A stretch of 15,056 bases of DNA from Planctomycetota bacterium (GCA_019347795.1 JAHWKS010000023.1:1-15056), one strand, 5' to 3'; positions 1 to 7,231 are shown, numbered from the stretch's first letter. A program made the numbers and translations. Notes: generated by a model not told the origin, from the sequence alone.

Positions 1-62
1 CTACGTTCGAGGTCGCCGGCCGACGGCAGATCGGCTAGAGGGTCGACGGTCTCCCTCCCGGG

Positions 63-1346
63 TTGTTCGACAAGACGCGGGGAAAGCAGGTCTCGCAGCA
101 GTTCGACGAAATGCTGGCGGTGATCACCGCCGCCGAGGCGGTCTTCCGCGTGGAGTTCGCACAGCCGATCGCCTACTTTGCCGGCTGGCGAGCGGCCGAG
201 GCGCGGATCCACGGCATCGCCCCGGAGCGAGGATTCACGCCGCTGTTGGCGAGCTTCGGCGTAAGCCTGGTCGAGCGGGGCATTATGGACGCCATTTGCC
301 GCGCCGCCGGCGTGAGTTTCGCCCGCGCCGTTCGTGAAAACCTGTTCGCGATCGACGGCGGCGCCGCGCATCCCGACTTGCAGGACCACGCGCCCGCCGA
401 CTGGCTTCCCGCCGCGCCGCAACAGCGCGTCTTCGTGCGGCACACGATCGGGCTGGCCGACCCGCTTACGACGGCGGAGATCCCACCCGAGGATCGTCTG
501 CACGACGGCATGCCGCAGGCGCTGGAGGAGTATCTGGCCGACTCCGGCGTGCGGTACTTCAAGGTCAAAGTCTCCAATCAGCTCGACCGCGACCTGGAGC
601 GGCTGCGAACCATCGCGGCGCTGGCGGAAAACCGCTGGGGCGCCGACTACCGGGCCACCCTCGACGGCAACGAGCAGTATAAGTCGGCCGAGGAGTTCGA
701 CCGCCTGATCGACGCCATCGAGTCCGACGCGAAGCTGGGGACGTTCTGGAGCAACGTGCTGGTGATCGAGCAGCCGCTGGAGCGGAAGATCGCCCTCGAC
801 GCCGATCACACCGCCGGCATCCGCGAGCTCGGCAAGCGCAAGCCGGTCATCATCGACGAGTCCGATGGAACCCACGACGCGTACGCCGCGGCGCTGGAGC
901 TGGGCTATCGCGGCGTGAGCAGCAAGAACTGCAAAGGCGCCGTGCGGAGCCTGCTCAACTCGGGACTGACGTGGCGGAGGAACGATCACGGCCGGCGGAG
1001 CGACTTCGTCATGACCGGCGAAGACCTCTGCAGCGTGGGGATTATCCCCGTGCAGTCCGACCTCTGCCTGGCGGCGACGCTCGGCCTGGGGCATGTGGAG
1101 CGCAACGGCCATCACTATCATCCCGGACTTTCGTACCTTCCGCCGACGCAGCAGCGAGCGGCCCTCGCGGCGCATCCCGACTTCTACGAAGAGCGGGCCG
1201 GCGCCATCCGGCCGCGGCTGCGCGATGGCTGCTTCCAAATCGCTTCGCTACAATGCGTCGGATACGGTTTCGCAATCGAGCCGGCCTTCGATTCGATGCA
1301 GTCGCCCGACGAATGGGACTACGCGTCGCTGGGGATTGACACATAG
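63..1346 (+). CDS. Enolase-superfamily (mandelate racemase/muconate lactonizing-type) enzyme, 5' part interrupted by TAG
   Basis: Seen: the barrel carries the usual acid/base and metal-ligand pattern of the MR/MLE group. There is a KVK motif at residues 167-169, Asp201/Asn203 in LDGNE, Glu236 in VIEQP, Asp265-Glu266 in IIDES, and lysines 288 and 291 in SSKNCKG. Family knowledge: these enzymes bind Mg2+ and abstract a proton alpha to a carboxylate (racemases, dehydratases, cycloisomerases). The substrate cannot be told from sequence. The TTG at 63 is only the first possible start after an in-frame TAG at 36-38. It has no ribosome binding site and falls inside what looks like a conserved DGLPPGLFDK stretch. 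The same frame is coding-like back to base 3 (TFEVAGRRQIG, G/C at nearly every third position), so the real gene probably begins left of the window. The capping-domain N-terminus is therefore missing or separated by the stop. The next in-frame ATG is at 111. The TAG stop at 1344-1346 overlaps a repeat element. The family is fairly certain; whether the gene is functional is not. Confidence 0.8.
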   Translation: MFDKTRGKQVSQQFDEMLAVITAAEAVFRVEFAQPIAYFAGWRAAEARIHGIAPERGFTPLLASFGVSLVERGIMDAICRAAGVSFARAVRENLFAIDGGAAHPDLQDHAPADWLPAAPQQRVFVRHTIGLADPLTTAEIPPEDRLHDGMPQALEEYLADSGVRYFKVKVSNQLDRDLERLRTIAALAENRWGADYRATLDGNEQYKSAEEFDRLIDAIESDAKLGTFWSNVLVIEQPLERKIALDADHTAGIRELGKRKPVIIDESDGTHDAYAAALELGYRGVSSKNCKGAVRSLLNSGLTWRRNDHGRRSDFVMTGEDLCSVGIIPVQSDLCLAATLGLGHVERNGHHYHPGLSYLPPTQQRAALAAHPDFYEERAGAIRPRLRDGCFQIASLQCVGYGFAIEPAFDSMQSPDEWDYASLGIDT

Positions 1347-1425
1347 TAGCAGGCACACTCCGTGTGCCGTCCCGCGAACTACATTCGCGGTAATTAAGAA
1401 CGGCACACGGAGTGTGCCTACTACT
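1345..1425. repeat. Nested inverted repeat (REP/MITE-like hairpin element)
   Basis: Two 26-base arms (1345-1370 and 1400-1425) are reverse complements with one mismatch. Each arm is itself a hairpin (GGCACAC-TCC-GTGTGCC and its complement). The spacer contains a third perfect 7-bp hairpin, CCGCGAA/TTCGCGG at 1372-1378 and 1384-1390, with a 5-base loop. The arm motif GGCACACTCCGTGTGCC is one I remember as a common intergenic repeat in Pirellulales genomes; that is recollection, not a search. The element supplies most of the stop codon of the upstream gene and ends 13 bases before the next start. It could fold as an RNA terminator-like structure, but no U-tract follows. Confidence 0.85.
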
Positions 1426-1438
1426 TTGGGGACCAACC

Positions 1439-2431
1439 ATGATCAAGACTACCGTGGTCGGCAGTTATCCGGTTCCTATGTGGCTCCGCGTGTTCAGCAC
1501 TCGCGAGAGTCTGCGAGATGCGATCCTCGCGGTCCTCAAAACGCAGGAGCTGGCGGGAATCGAGGTGGTGGCCGACGGAGAGCTGTACCGCTGGGACATC
1601 AACCATGCCGAGACCAACGGCATGATCGACTATTTCGTCAAGCCGCTGGAGGGGGTGAACTCAACCCTGACCGGCGAGCAGCTCGCCCGCTGGCGGGCCA
1701 AGCCGGGGAACGAGTTCCGCGCGAAGCCGCCGGGCGTGGTTGTGGGGCCGCTGGAATCCGGATCGCTCAACCTCGCCGAGGACTACGCCCTCTACCGCAA
1801 TCTGACGACGCTCCCCAAGAAGTTCACCGCCACCAGCCCCTACATGTTGGCCAAGATGCTGGCGGATGAATACTACTTCGACTTGGAGAAGCTGGTGCTG
1901 AAGCTCGGCGACGTGCTCCGCGAGCAGGTCGCGGCCATCGACGCCGACGTCGTGCAGGTGGATGAGGCGAACGTCACCGGGCACGCCGAAGACGGGCCGA
2001 TCGCCGCCGCCGGCATCAACCGCGTGCTGGAGGGCGTCCCCGGCGAGAAGGCGGTCCACCTCTGCTACGGCAACTACGGCGGACAGACCATCCAGAAGGG
2101 GACGTACGAGAAGCTGATCGACTTCCTCAACGCCCTCGACGCGGATCACGTGGTGCTGGAGATCGCCCGCCGGCCGGAGGTCGAGCTGACGATGCTCAAA
2201 GACGTCAAGCCGGAGCTGGGCCTGGGGATCGGCGTGATCGACATCAAGGACAACGAGGTCGAGTCGCCCGAGACGGTAGCCCGGCGGATCGAAAAGGCCT
2301 CGCTTGCCCTGGGGGCCGAGCGGATCCGCTACGTCCACCCCGACTGCGGCTTCTGGATGCTCCCCCGCACCGTCGCCGACGCCAAGATGCGGACCCTTGT
2401 CGCCGGCAGGAACCTCTTCGAGGGCCGGTGA
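1439..2431 (+). CDS. MetE-like cobalamin-independent methionine synthase C-terminal-domain protein
   Basis: A 330-aa single-barrel protein matching the catalytic (C-terminal) half of MetE; it lacks the N-terminal half of the about 750-aa classical enzyme. The zinc/thiol-activating ligands are all present: His207 and Cys209 in VHLCYGNYGG, Glu241 in VVLEIARRP, and Cys303 in HPDCGFW. The start of the barrel (TTVVGSYP) and the VQVDEANV strand near 173-179 are also typical. Family knowledge: such enzymes transfer a methyl group to a thiol such as homocysteine, or act as core methyltransferases; short forms often take a donor other than methyl-folate. The ATG at 1439 was chosen because GGGG lies 7 bases upstream and MIKTTVVGSYP begins the domain; an in-frame GTG at 1412 lies inside the repeat. 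It is followed after 3 bases by the kinase gene, so the two may be co-translated. The family call is secure; the methyl donor and acceptor are not known. Confidence 0.88.
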   Translation: MIKTTVVGSYPVPMWLRVFSTRESLRDAILAVLKTQELAGIEVVADGELYRWDINHAETNGMIDYFVKPLEGVNSTLTGEQLARWRAKPGNEFRAKPPGVVVGPLESGSLNLAEDYALYRNLTTLPKKFTATSPYMLAKMLADEYYFDLEKLVLKLGDVLREQVAAIDADVVQVDEANVTGHAEDGPIAAAGINRVLEGVPGEKAVHLCYGNYGGQTIQKGTYEKLIDFLNALDADHVVLEIARRPEVELTMLKDVKPELGLGIGVIDIKDNEVESPETVARRIEKASLALGAERIRYVHPDCGFWMLPRTVADAKMRTLVAGRNLFEGR

Positions 2432-2434
2432 GGC

Positions 2435-4129
2435 ATGCGGAATCACCCAGTCCTTTCCGACGTCGAGCATCGCGACGAGCAGTTGGCGCGGCTGCTCGAG
2501 GCGCTGACGATGCGGGCCCGCGGCGGGGAGGCGATCGATATCGAGGCGGAGGCCGCGGAGCATCCTGACTTCGGCGACGAGTTGCGGCGGCTCTGGGGAG
2601 CGGCGATGCTGGCCGACGCCCTGGGGAGCCACCTCTCGCAGGTCAGCGCCACGCATGATTCCCCTGCCGTGGACGAGCCGCCGGCGGAGCCGTCTTCGTG
2701 GCATTCGCTGCAGTTGCCTTACGTGCTGGGCGATTACGAACTGCTGGAGGAGATCGGTCATGGCGGGATGGGGCTCGTGTACCGGGCCCGGCAGATCAGC
2801 CTGGGTCGCGAGGCGGCGGTGAAGATGATTCTTCGCGGCCGGATGGCCTCGCCGGCCGATCTGGCCCGCTTCCGGGCGGAGGCGGAGGCGGCGGCCCGGC
2901 TCGATCATCCCGGCATCGTCCCCGTGTATGAAGTGGGAGAAAGCGAAGGACGGCCGTTTTTCAGCATGAAGTACGTCGCCGGCCGGACGCTGGCGCAGGT
3001 GCTCTCCGAGGGACCGATGCCGCCCCGCGAGGCGGCGGAGCTTCTCAACGACGTCTGCCGGGCGGTCCATTACGCGCATCAGCAGGGAGTGCTGCACCGC
3101 GACTTGAAGCCGTCCAACATCTTGATCGACGAGCAAGGCCGTCCGCACGTCACCGACTTCGGCCTGGCGAAGCAGGCGGCCGACGCGGCCAGCCTCACCA
3201 AGACCGGCGCCGTCTTGGGCACTCCGGCCTACATGGCGCCCGAGCAGGCGGCGGGCAGTCGCGGGCAGGTCGGCCCGGCGAGCGACGTGTACAGCCTGGG
3301 CACGATCCTCTATCACATGCTCACGGGCCGGCCGCCGTTTCAAGCGGCCTCGCCGGTCGATACGGTGCTGCTGGTGCTGGAGCAGGACCCGCCTCCGCCG
3401 CGGCTGGTGAACCCCAAGGCCGATCGCGACCTGGAGATGATCGCCCTCCACTGCCTGCAGAAGCCGCCCGACTTGCGGTATCGCTCGGCGGCGGCGCTGG
3501 CAGACGACTTAACGGCGTATCTGCACGATGAATCAATCTCCGCCCGCAGCGGCCGGTTCGGGCAGGTGGTGTCGCGGTGGTTCCGCGAGACGCATCACGC
3601 GATCCTCTTGGAGAATTGGGGCCTGTTGTGGATGTGGCACAGCCTGGTGCTGTTCACGGTCTGCCTGGCCACGAACGTGATGTATTGGCTGGGGTTCACC
3701 GAGCAGAGCGACCGCTGGTACTACGCGGCGCTGTGGATGGCGGGGCTGTGGACCTGGGCGGCGGTGTTCTGGGCGCTGCGGCGGCGGATGGGGCCGGTCA
3801 CGTTCGTCGAGCGGCAGATCGCGCACGTCTGGGCGGGCGCCATGGTCTGCATCTCGTTCTTGTTCCCCCTGGAATATTGGCTGGGGATGCCGGTGCTGCG
3901 CCTCTCGCCGGTGCTGGGCCTGGTGAGCGGGATGGTCTTCATGGTTAAAGCCGGCATCCTCTCCGGCCAATTCTACATCCAGGCGATCGCCCTCTTCGTG
4001 ACCGCCGGGCTGATGGCCTGGCAGCCGAACTTCGCCCACCTCATCTTTGGCGTCGTCGCCGCCGCCTGTTTTTTCTTTCCAGGGTTGAAGTACTACCTGC
4101 AAAGGATGCGGGCGGTGAATGGGGAGTAG
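2435..4129 (+). CDS. Membrane-anchored Ser/Thr protein kinase (Hanks type, planctomycete architecture)
   Basis: A 564-aa protein. Residues 1-95 form an acidic N-terminal region with a helix (EQLARLLEAL) and a Pro-rich linker, as in many planctomycete kinases. The kinase domain spans about 101-365 and is intact: glycine loop GHGGMG 108-113, Lys130 in AAVK, HRDLKPSN 221-228, DFG 241-243, GTPAYMAPE 262-270. Predicted activity is therefore ATP-dependent Ser/Thr phosphorylation in the cytoplasm. The C-terminus, about 390-555, is not a sensor repeat but about five to six hydrophobic, Trp-rich membrane segments (around 395-420, 428-448, 462-484, 490-508, 512-530, 535-550), ending with a short basic tail. 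The start lies 3 bases after the MetE-like stop, with GAGGG at 2420-2424. Substrate and signal are unknown. The kinase call is very secure; the membrane count is by eye. Confidence 0.95.
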   Translation: MRNHPVLSDVEHRDEQLARLLEALTMRARGGEAIDIEAEAAEHPDFGDELRRLWGAAMLADALGSHLSQVSATHDSPAVDEPPAEPSSWHSLQLPYVLGDYELLEEIGHGGMGLVYRARQISLGREAAVKMILRGRMASPADLARFRAEAEAAARLDHPGIVPVYEVGESEGRPFFSMKYVAGRTLAQVLSEGPMPPREAAELLNDVCRAVHYAHQQGVLHRDLKPSNILIDEQGRPHVTDFGLAKQAADAASLTKTGAVLGTPAYMAPEQAAGSRGQVGPASDVYSLGTILYHMLTGRPPFQAASPVDTVLLVLEQDPPPPRLVNPKADRDLEMIALHCLQKPPDLRYRSAAALADDLTAYLHDESISARSGRFGQVVSRWFRETHHAILLENWGLLWMWHSLVLFTVCLATNVMYWLGFTEQSDRWYYAALWMAGLWTWAAVFWALRRRMGPVTFVERQIAHVWAGAMVCISFLFPLEYWLGMPVLRLSPVLGLVSGMVFMVKAGILSGQFYIQAIALFVTAGLMAWQPNFAHLIFGVVAAACFFFPGLKYYLQRMRAVNGE

Positions 4130-4200
4130 CTTATTCCGGATCGCCGCCGACTACGGTCATCATTCGGCCTTCGCTGGGAGAATAGACGCGGAGGCGACGT

Positions 4201-4323
4201 ATGAATCTCTCTAGAGAAACGACTGCGCAGGCAATCGAGAGCGGCGAGGTTGTTCCCGTCACGGTGGGACGGACGGAGTGCGTGGTCCTCCGGAAGGGGG
4301 TCTATGAAATCCAGGGCCCGTAA
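4201..4323 (+). CDS. Very small antitoxin-like protein, probably a truncated remnant
   Basis: A 40-codon reading frame with a clear ribosome binding site (GGAGG, 4190-4194) at a workable distance from ATG. The protein reads roughly as a leading helix followed by GEVVPVTVGRTECVVLRKGV. That pattern (helix, then VPV.V....CV.LRK.VYE) resembles the N-terminal half of short antitoxin-like proteins that I recall from planctomycetes, encoded next to PemK/MazF-type toxins. Complete relatives continue after VYE for some 40 more residues; here the frame ends four residues later (IQGP, then TAA). No toxin gene follows, because the next gene is the convergent ktrA. The most likely reading is a decayed toxin-antitoxin fragment, though a functional micro-protein is possible. 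The G/C fraction at third positions is somewhat lower than in the neighbours. Confidence 0.5.
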   Translation: MNLSRETTAQAIESGEVVPVTVGRTECVVLRKGVYEIQGP

Positions 4324-4385
4324 AATTATCGGGATAGCTGTTTCCCAGTTGTGGAAAGAGTGTCTCGCTGCCAAAGTTTGCCGTT

Positions 4386-5051
4386 CTAGCGCAGTTCGCG
4401 GAAGCGGTTGAGGTCGGTTTTGCGGCCGGCGATCAAGAGGAGGTGGTCGTCGCGGATGCGAATCTCGGGATCGGGGAAGAGGTCGAACTTCCCGGTGAGC
4501 GTGTCTTTGATCCCCACCACCCAGATGTGATGCGCCCGCCGCAGGTCCGCCTCGCGGAGCGTCTGCCCGGCAATGCTGTCGGGCACGGCGATCTCGATGA
4601 AGCTGTAGTCGGGGTCGATCGGCATGTAATCGAGCACGTTCGGCCACGTCTCGTGATTGGCCAGCTCCTGGGCGATCTCCACCTCCGGGAACACGACGCG
4701 GTCCACGCCCATCTTTTTCAGAATCTTGCCGTGCTCGATGGTAACCCCCTTGACCACGATCCGCCGGGCGCCCAGCTCCTTGACGTGCAGGGCGGCCAGG
4801 AGCGAGGGTTCGAGCTGCTCCCCCAGGTTCACGAACACCGCATCGGCGTCTTTCAAGGCGAGCGCCTCGAGCGTCTCTCGCTCCGTCACGTCGGCGATCA
4901 CCGCCTCGTACAGCAGGTTCTTGAGATTCTCGACCAGCTCGCGATCGCGATCGACGCCGGTCACCCGGCAGCCGTTTTCCACCAGTTGCCGCGACAGCGC
5001 CGTGCCGAACGAGCCCAGTCCCAGGACGATGAAACGTTTACGGTCAGCCAT
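4386..5051 (-). CDS. ktrA: KtrA/TrkA-type RCK regulator of potassium uptake (single RCK)
   Basis: A 221-aa cytoplasmic regulator. Residues 5-130 form a Rossmann RCK_N domain with GLGSFG (11-16) and an acidic Asp34 closing strand 2, which in this family binds the nucleotide (ATP/ADP or NAD(H)). VVFPEVEIAQELA (119-131) is the typical end of RCK_N. Residues about 145-221 are an RCK_C (TrkA_C) domain. A single RCK pair in about 220 aa is the KtrA size, unlike the tandem TrkA at 8258-9601. Family knowledge: an octameric ring of KtrA gates a KtrB dimer. The channel partner lies immediately upstream on the same strand (5186-6562), separated by a 134-bp gap that holds a repeat. ATG at 5051 was chosen because the domain starts there; the 37 codons upstream are repeat sequence. 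No Shine-Dalgarno sequence is visible, so translation may depend on the upstream gene. Confidence 0.9.
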   Translation of the reverse strand: MADRKRFIVLGLGSFGTALSRQLVENGCRVTGVDRDRELVENLKNLLYEAVIADVTERETLEALALKDADAVFVNLGEQLEPSLLAALHVKELGARRIVVKGVTIEHGKILKKMGVDRVVFPEVEIAQELANHETWPNVLDYMPIDPDYSFIEIAVPDSIAGQTLREADLRRAHHIWVVGIKDTLTGKFDLFPDPEIRIRDDHLLLIAGRKTDLNRFRELR

Positions 5052-5060
5052 AGCGGGGGA

Positions 5061-5140
5061 GTCGGGAGTCAGGGGTCGGGGGTCAGTAGATCGATGTTGG
5101 TATCGGCCTTCACACCGCCTCGTGACTCCTGACTCCTGAC
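5061..5140. repeat. Imperfect inverted repeat of GAGTC/GACTC-type units in the ktrB-ktrA gap
   Basis: The arms 5061-5078 and 5123-5140 are reverse complements at 15 of 18 positions. Each arm is built from short tandem units of the form GTC(A/G)GG(A/G). The element fills most of the gap between the two potassium-uptake genes and would fold in the mRNA just before the ktrA start. Similar CTGACTCCTGACTCC runs are, as I recall, scattered in Pirellulales intergenic DNA. A dispersed repeat is likely; a regulatory role is not shown. Confidence 0.6.
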
Positions 5141-5185
5141 CTGGACAGCGGGCAGGAGCCAAATTCTAACCAAGAGCCACGTCGA

Positions 5186-6562
5186 TCATCCAAACAGCGG
5201 CGCGTCATGCACATATTCCAACGGGCGCTGGCGCTGCGTGCGGGCCAGGGCCGCAAAGGCCGTGATCGGGCCGAGCCGGCCGAGGAACATCAGGGCGATG
5301 ATGATCACCCTCGCGGGGTTGCTGAGCATGCCGGTCATCCCGGTGCTCAATCCAACCGTGCACAGGGCGCTGACGCACTCGAACGCGGCGTCCAGAAACA
5401 TTTTATCCGACCGGGCGTGCGGCGCCTGCGACTGCTCCAGCGTCATCAGCACCACCAGGGCCCCAATGGCCACAATCGAGAACACCAGCGCGGTGGCCAC
5501 CGCCCGATTGACCGTTTCCTGGGGGACCGTCCGGCGGAAGAGGTTGAGCCGGTTGAACCCGCGGAACGACGACCAGGCGTGCGCCGCCAGCAGCATGAAC
5601 GTGGAAACTTTGAAGCCCCCTCCCGTGCTGCACGGCCCGGCGCCGATCATCATCAGCAGCATCGTGAGGAACAGCGTGGCGTTGGTCATCGCGCTGGTGT
5701 CGAGCGTGTTGAAGCCCGCGGTGCGGGTCGACGCCGAATGGAAGAAGGCCGCCAGCAGCCGCTTCCACCACGGCATCTCCCGGAGCACGCCGTCCCCCTC
5801 CAGGAAGAGCACGGCCGCGGTTCCCAAGGCCAGCAGGATCACCGTGCCCAGAATCATGATCTTCGAGTGCAGCGTAAGCTGCTCCCAGATTCGCCTCCAG
5901 GGGGAGCGGCGGTGGTGGAGCAGGTCGAGAATCACCGGATAGCCGATCCCGCCGATCACCAGCAGAGAAATCACCGTCAGGTTCACCACCACGTCTCCCT
6001 GATAGCGGGTGAGGCTGTTGTCGTAGAGGGCGAACCCTGCGTTACAGTATGCGGAGACGGCGTGGAACACCGCCGACCACAACGCCTCGCCGGGAGGCAG
6101 TTCAAAGAGGAACCGCACCAGCAGAACGAGCGCTCCGGCGCCTTCCACCACGAACGTCAGCTGCAGCACGCGCCGCAGCACCGAGCGGAGATCGGCCTCC
6201 TCCCCCGCCCCCAGCGTCTCTGACAAGATCATCCGATGCCGCAGGCTCTGCCGACCGCCGAGCTGAAACGTGACGTAGGTGGTGACCGTCATGATCCCGA
6301 TCCCGCCCAGTTGAATGAGGGCCAGGATCACCACTTGCCCCAGAAACGAGAAATCTTCGCCCGTGGACCGCACCACCAGACCGGTCACGCAGGCGGCGCT
6401 GGTGGCGGTGAAGCAGGCGTCCAGCCGGGTGATCGGGGCCTCGCCCGAGGCATGGCAGCGGGGATGGCTCAGCGCCAACGCGCCCAGCACGATCAATCCC
6501 AGATACCACACAAGCGAGATGCGCGCCGGGTGCTGAACCAGCGAGCCGGTGAATTCGGGCAT
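5186..6562 (-). CDS. ktrB: KtrB/TrkH-family potassium channel subunit
   Basis: A 458-aa integral membrane protein of the four-fold M1-P-M2 superfamily. All four selectivity-filter loops with their key glycine are visible: CVTGLV 58-63, CNAGF 173-177, TRTAGF 279-284 and CTVGLS 401-406. The glycine-rich intramembrane gate segment (GAGPCSTGGGFK, 307-318) lies in the third repeat, as in KtrB/TrkH. The C-terminus ends with the conserved GRLGPITAF. Family knowledge: it imports K+, often Na+-coupled when paired with KtrA. The length matches KtrB (about 450 aa) rather than longer TrkH. It is transcribed toward ktrA. ATG at 6562 is the first in-frame ATG before the first membrane helix; no clear ribosome binding site precedes it. 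The KtrB versus TrkH naming rests on length and on the short single-RCK partner. Confidence 0.92.
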   Translation of the reverse strand: MPEFTGSLVQHPARISLVWYLGLIVLGALALSHPRCHASGEAPITRLDACFTATSAACVTGLVVRSTGEDFSFLGQVVILALIQLGGIGIMTVTTYVTFQLGGRQSLRHRMILSETLGAGEEADLRSVLRRVLQLTFVVEGAGALVLLVRFLFELPPGEALWSAVFHAVSAYCNAGFALYDNSLTRYQGDVVVNLTVISLLVIGGIGYPVILDLLHHRRSPWRRIWEQLTLHSKIMILGTVILLALGTAAVLFLEGDGVLREMPWWKRLLAAFFHSASTRTAGFNTLDTSAMTNATLFLTMLLMMIGAGPCSTGGGFKVSTFMLLAAHAWSSFRGFNRLNLFRRTVPQETVNRAVATALVFSIVAIGALVVLMTLEQSQAPHARSDKMFLDAAFECVSALCTVGLSTGMTGMLSNPARVIIIALMFLGRLGPITAFAALARTQRQRPLEYVHDAPLFG

Positions 6563-6887
6563 AGGGAAGCGCGGGCGTCAAAATATGCCGGATCGGGAAC
6601 TGGCTAGCGGGGCGCCGCCGCTTGTCTTCCCGATATCGTCCGAGTATCGCCCCGGCGCATGATTTCCGCCACCCCCGCTTGTCGAGTTGGACAGGGTTTC
6701 TTGCAGCGGGCGCCGCTTATGACCGTTCGAGAAACTAATGTCCTTAACCTCCCCTGTGGGGAGGTCGGACGCGGTAGCGGCCGGGTGGGGCGGGGTAAGC
6801 TCGAACGACAGTTATTTCTCGAGCGACCCTTCGCGACGTTGCCCTCACTTGCCGGCCGGATATCAAAGCGGCGCATGGCCGCGGCCG
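6563..6887. other. 325-bp gene-free gap with a repeat-like element
   Basis: This stretch separates the start of ktrB from the end of the PHA-system gene. I find no convincing gene on either strand. Its main content is the inverted-repeat element at 6723-6826. The ktrB promoter is expected near 6563-6600, where the only AT-rich patch (about 6583-6588, minus-strand TATTTT) occurs, but I could not pair it with a good -35 box. Confidence 0.55.
6723..6826. repeat. Nested inverted repeat, MITE/REP-like
   Basis: Outer arms 6723-6742 and 6807-6826 are reverse complements at 15 of 20 positions, including an 8-base perfect core (TTTCTCGA type). Inside lies a perfect 7-bp hairpin, CCTCCCC-TGT-GGGGAGG, at 6748-6764, followed by a GC-rich stretch (GGTCGGACGCGG and on to 6790). 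The nested architecture parallels the element at 1345-1425, with a different sequence. It is probably a dispersed non-coding repeat; copy number cannot be tested here. Confidence 0.5.
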
Positions 6888-7187
6888 TCATTCTTGCAAC
6901 ACCTTCTCCAGCTCTTCGCGGATGGAGCCTTCTATTTTCCCGCGGAAGGGTGCGGCGGCCAGGGGGAGCTTGCCGTCCATCTTCACGCGGTCCTCCTCCA
7001 CCGTCGCGGCGCCTTCCACTTTGAAGCCGTAGGTCTTGAAGGAGAACGTCTGCACGCTCCCCTCCCACGACTCCTGCAGATCGCTCACATCGTCGCGGCG
7101 GCGGACTTTGTCCATGAAGCCCTTAAGCCGCTCGATCGCCACTTCGCGACCGAGCCCGTGGGAGACCTCCATGTTGAAATTCGGCAT
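6888..7187 (-). CDS. Polyhydroxyalkanoic acid system family protein (PHA_gran_rgn type)
   Basis: A 99-aa soluble protein. It matches what I know of this small family: VSHGLGREVAIERLKGF near residues 8-24, then EESW-like ESWEG, FSFKTYGFKVEG, and the closing FRGKIEGSIREELEKVL. The family was named from PHA granule clusters in proteobacteria but also occurs as a lone gene in planctomycetes, and the predicted fold resembles polyketide-cyclase/SRPBCC-like sheets with a long C-terminal helix. No PHA synthase or phasin is in this window, so a granule role is only a family label. ATG at 7187 was chosen over upstream in-frame codons because the conserved region starts there and AAGGA lies upstream. 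It follows the 65-aa gene by 44 bases on the same strand, so co-transcription is likely. Confidence 0.82.
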   Translation of the reverse strand: MPNFNMEVSHGLGREVAIERLKGFMDKVRRRDDVSDLQESWEGSVQTFSFKTYGFKVEGAATVEEDRVKMDGKLPLAAAPFRGKIEGSIREELEKVLQE

Positions 7188-7231
7188 CGCGAGTTCATCC
7201 TTTCCCGGGTGGCGCCGTCGAAGACGAGCCG

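Noticed and set aside
1661..3451. 596-codon minus-strand open frame opposite the MetE-like gene and kinase
   Set aside because: Antisense shadow of two clearly recognisable genes; Arg/His/Gly-rich with no motif.
4304..4411. Overlapping short open frame (ATG 4304) after the antitoxin-like start
   Set aside because: It has no ribosome binding site and ends inside ktrA on the opposite strand. It does not restore the missing antitoxin half.
4939..4950. Palindrome TCGCGATCGCGA inside ktrA
   Set aside because: It encodes the conserved Asp-Arg-Asp-Arg stretch after the nucleotide-binding strand; explained by codon choice.
5052..5162. Longer ktrA with 37 extra N-terminal residues
   Set aside because: The added codons are translated repeat DNA, and the RCK fold begins right at the ATG at 5051.
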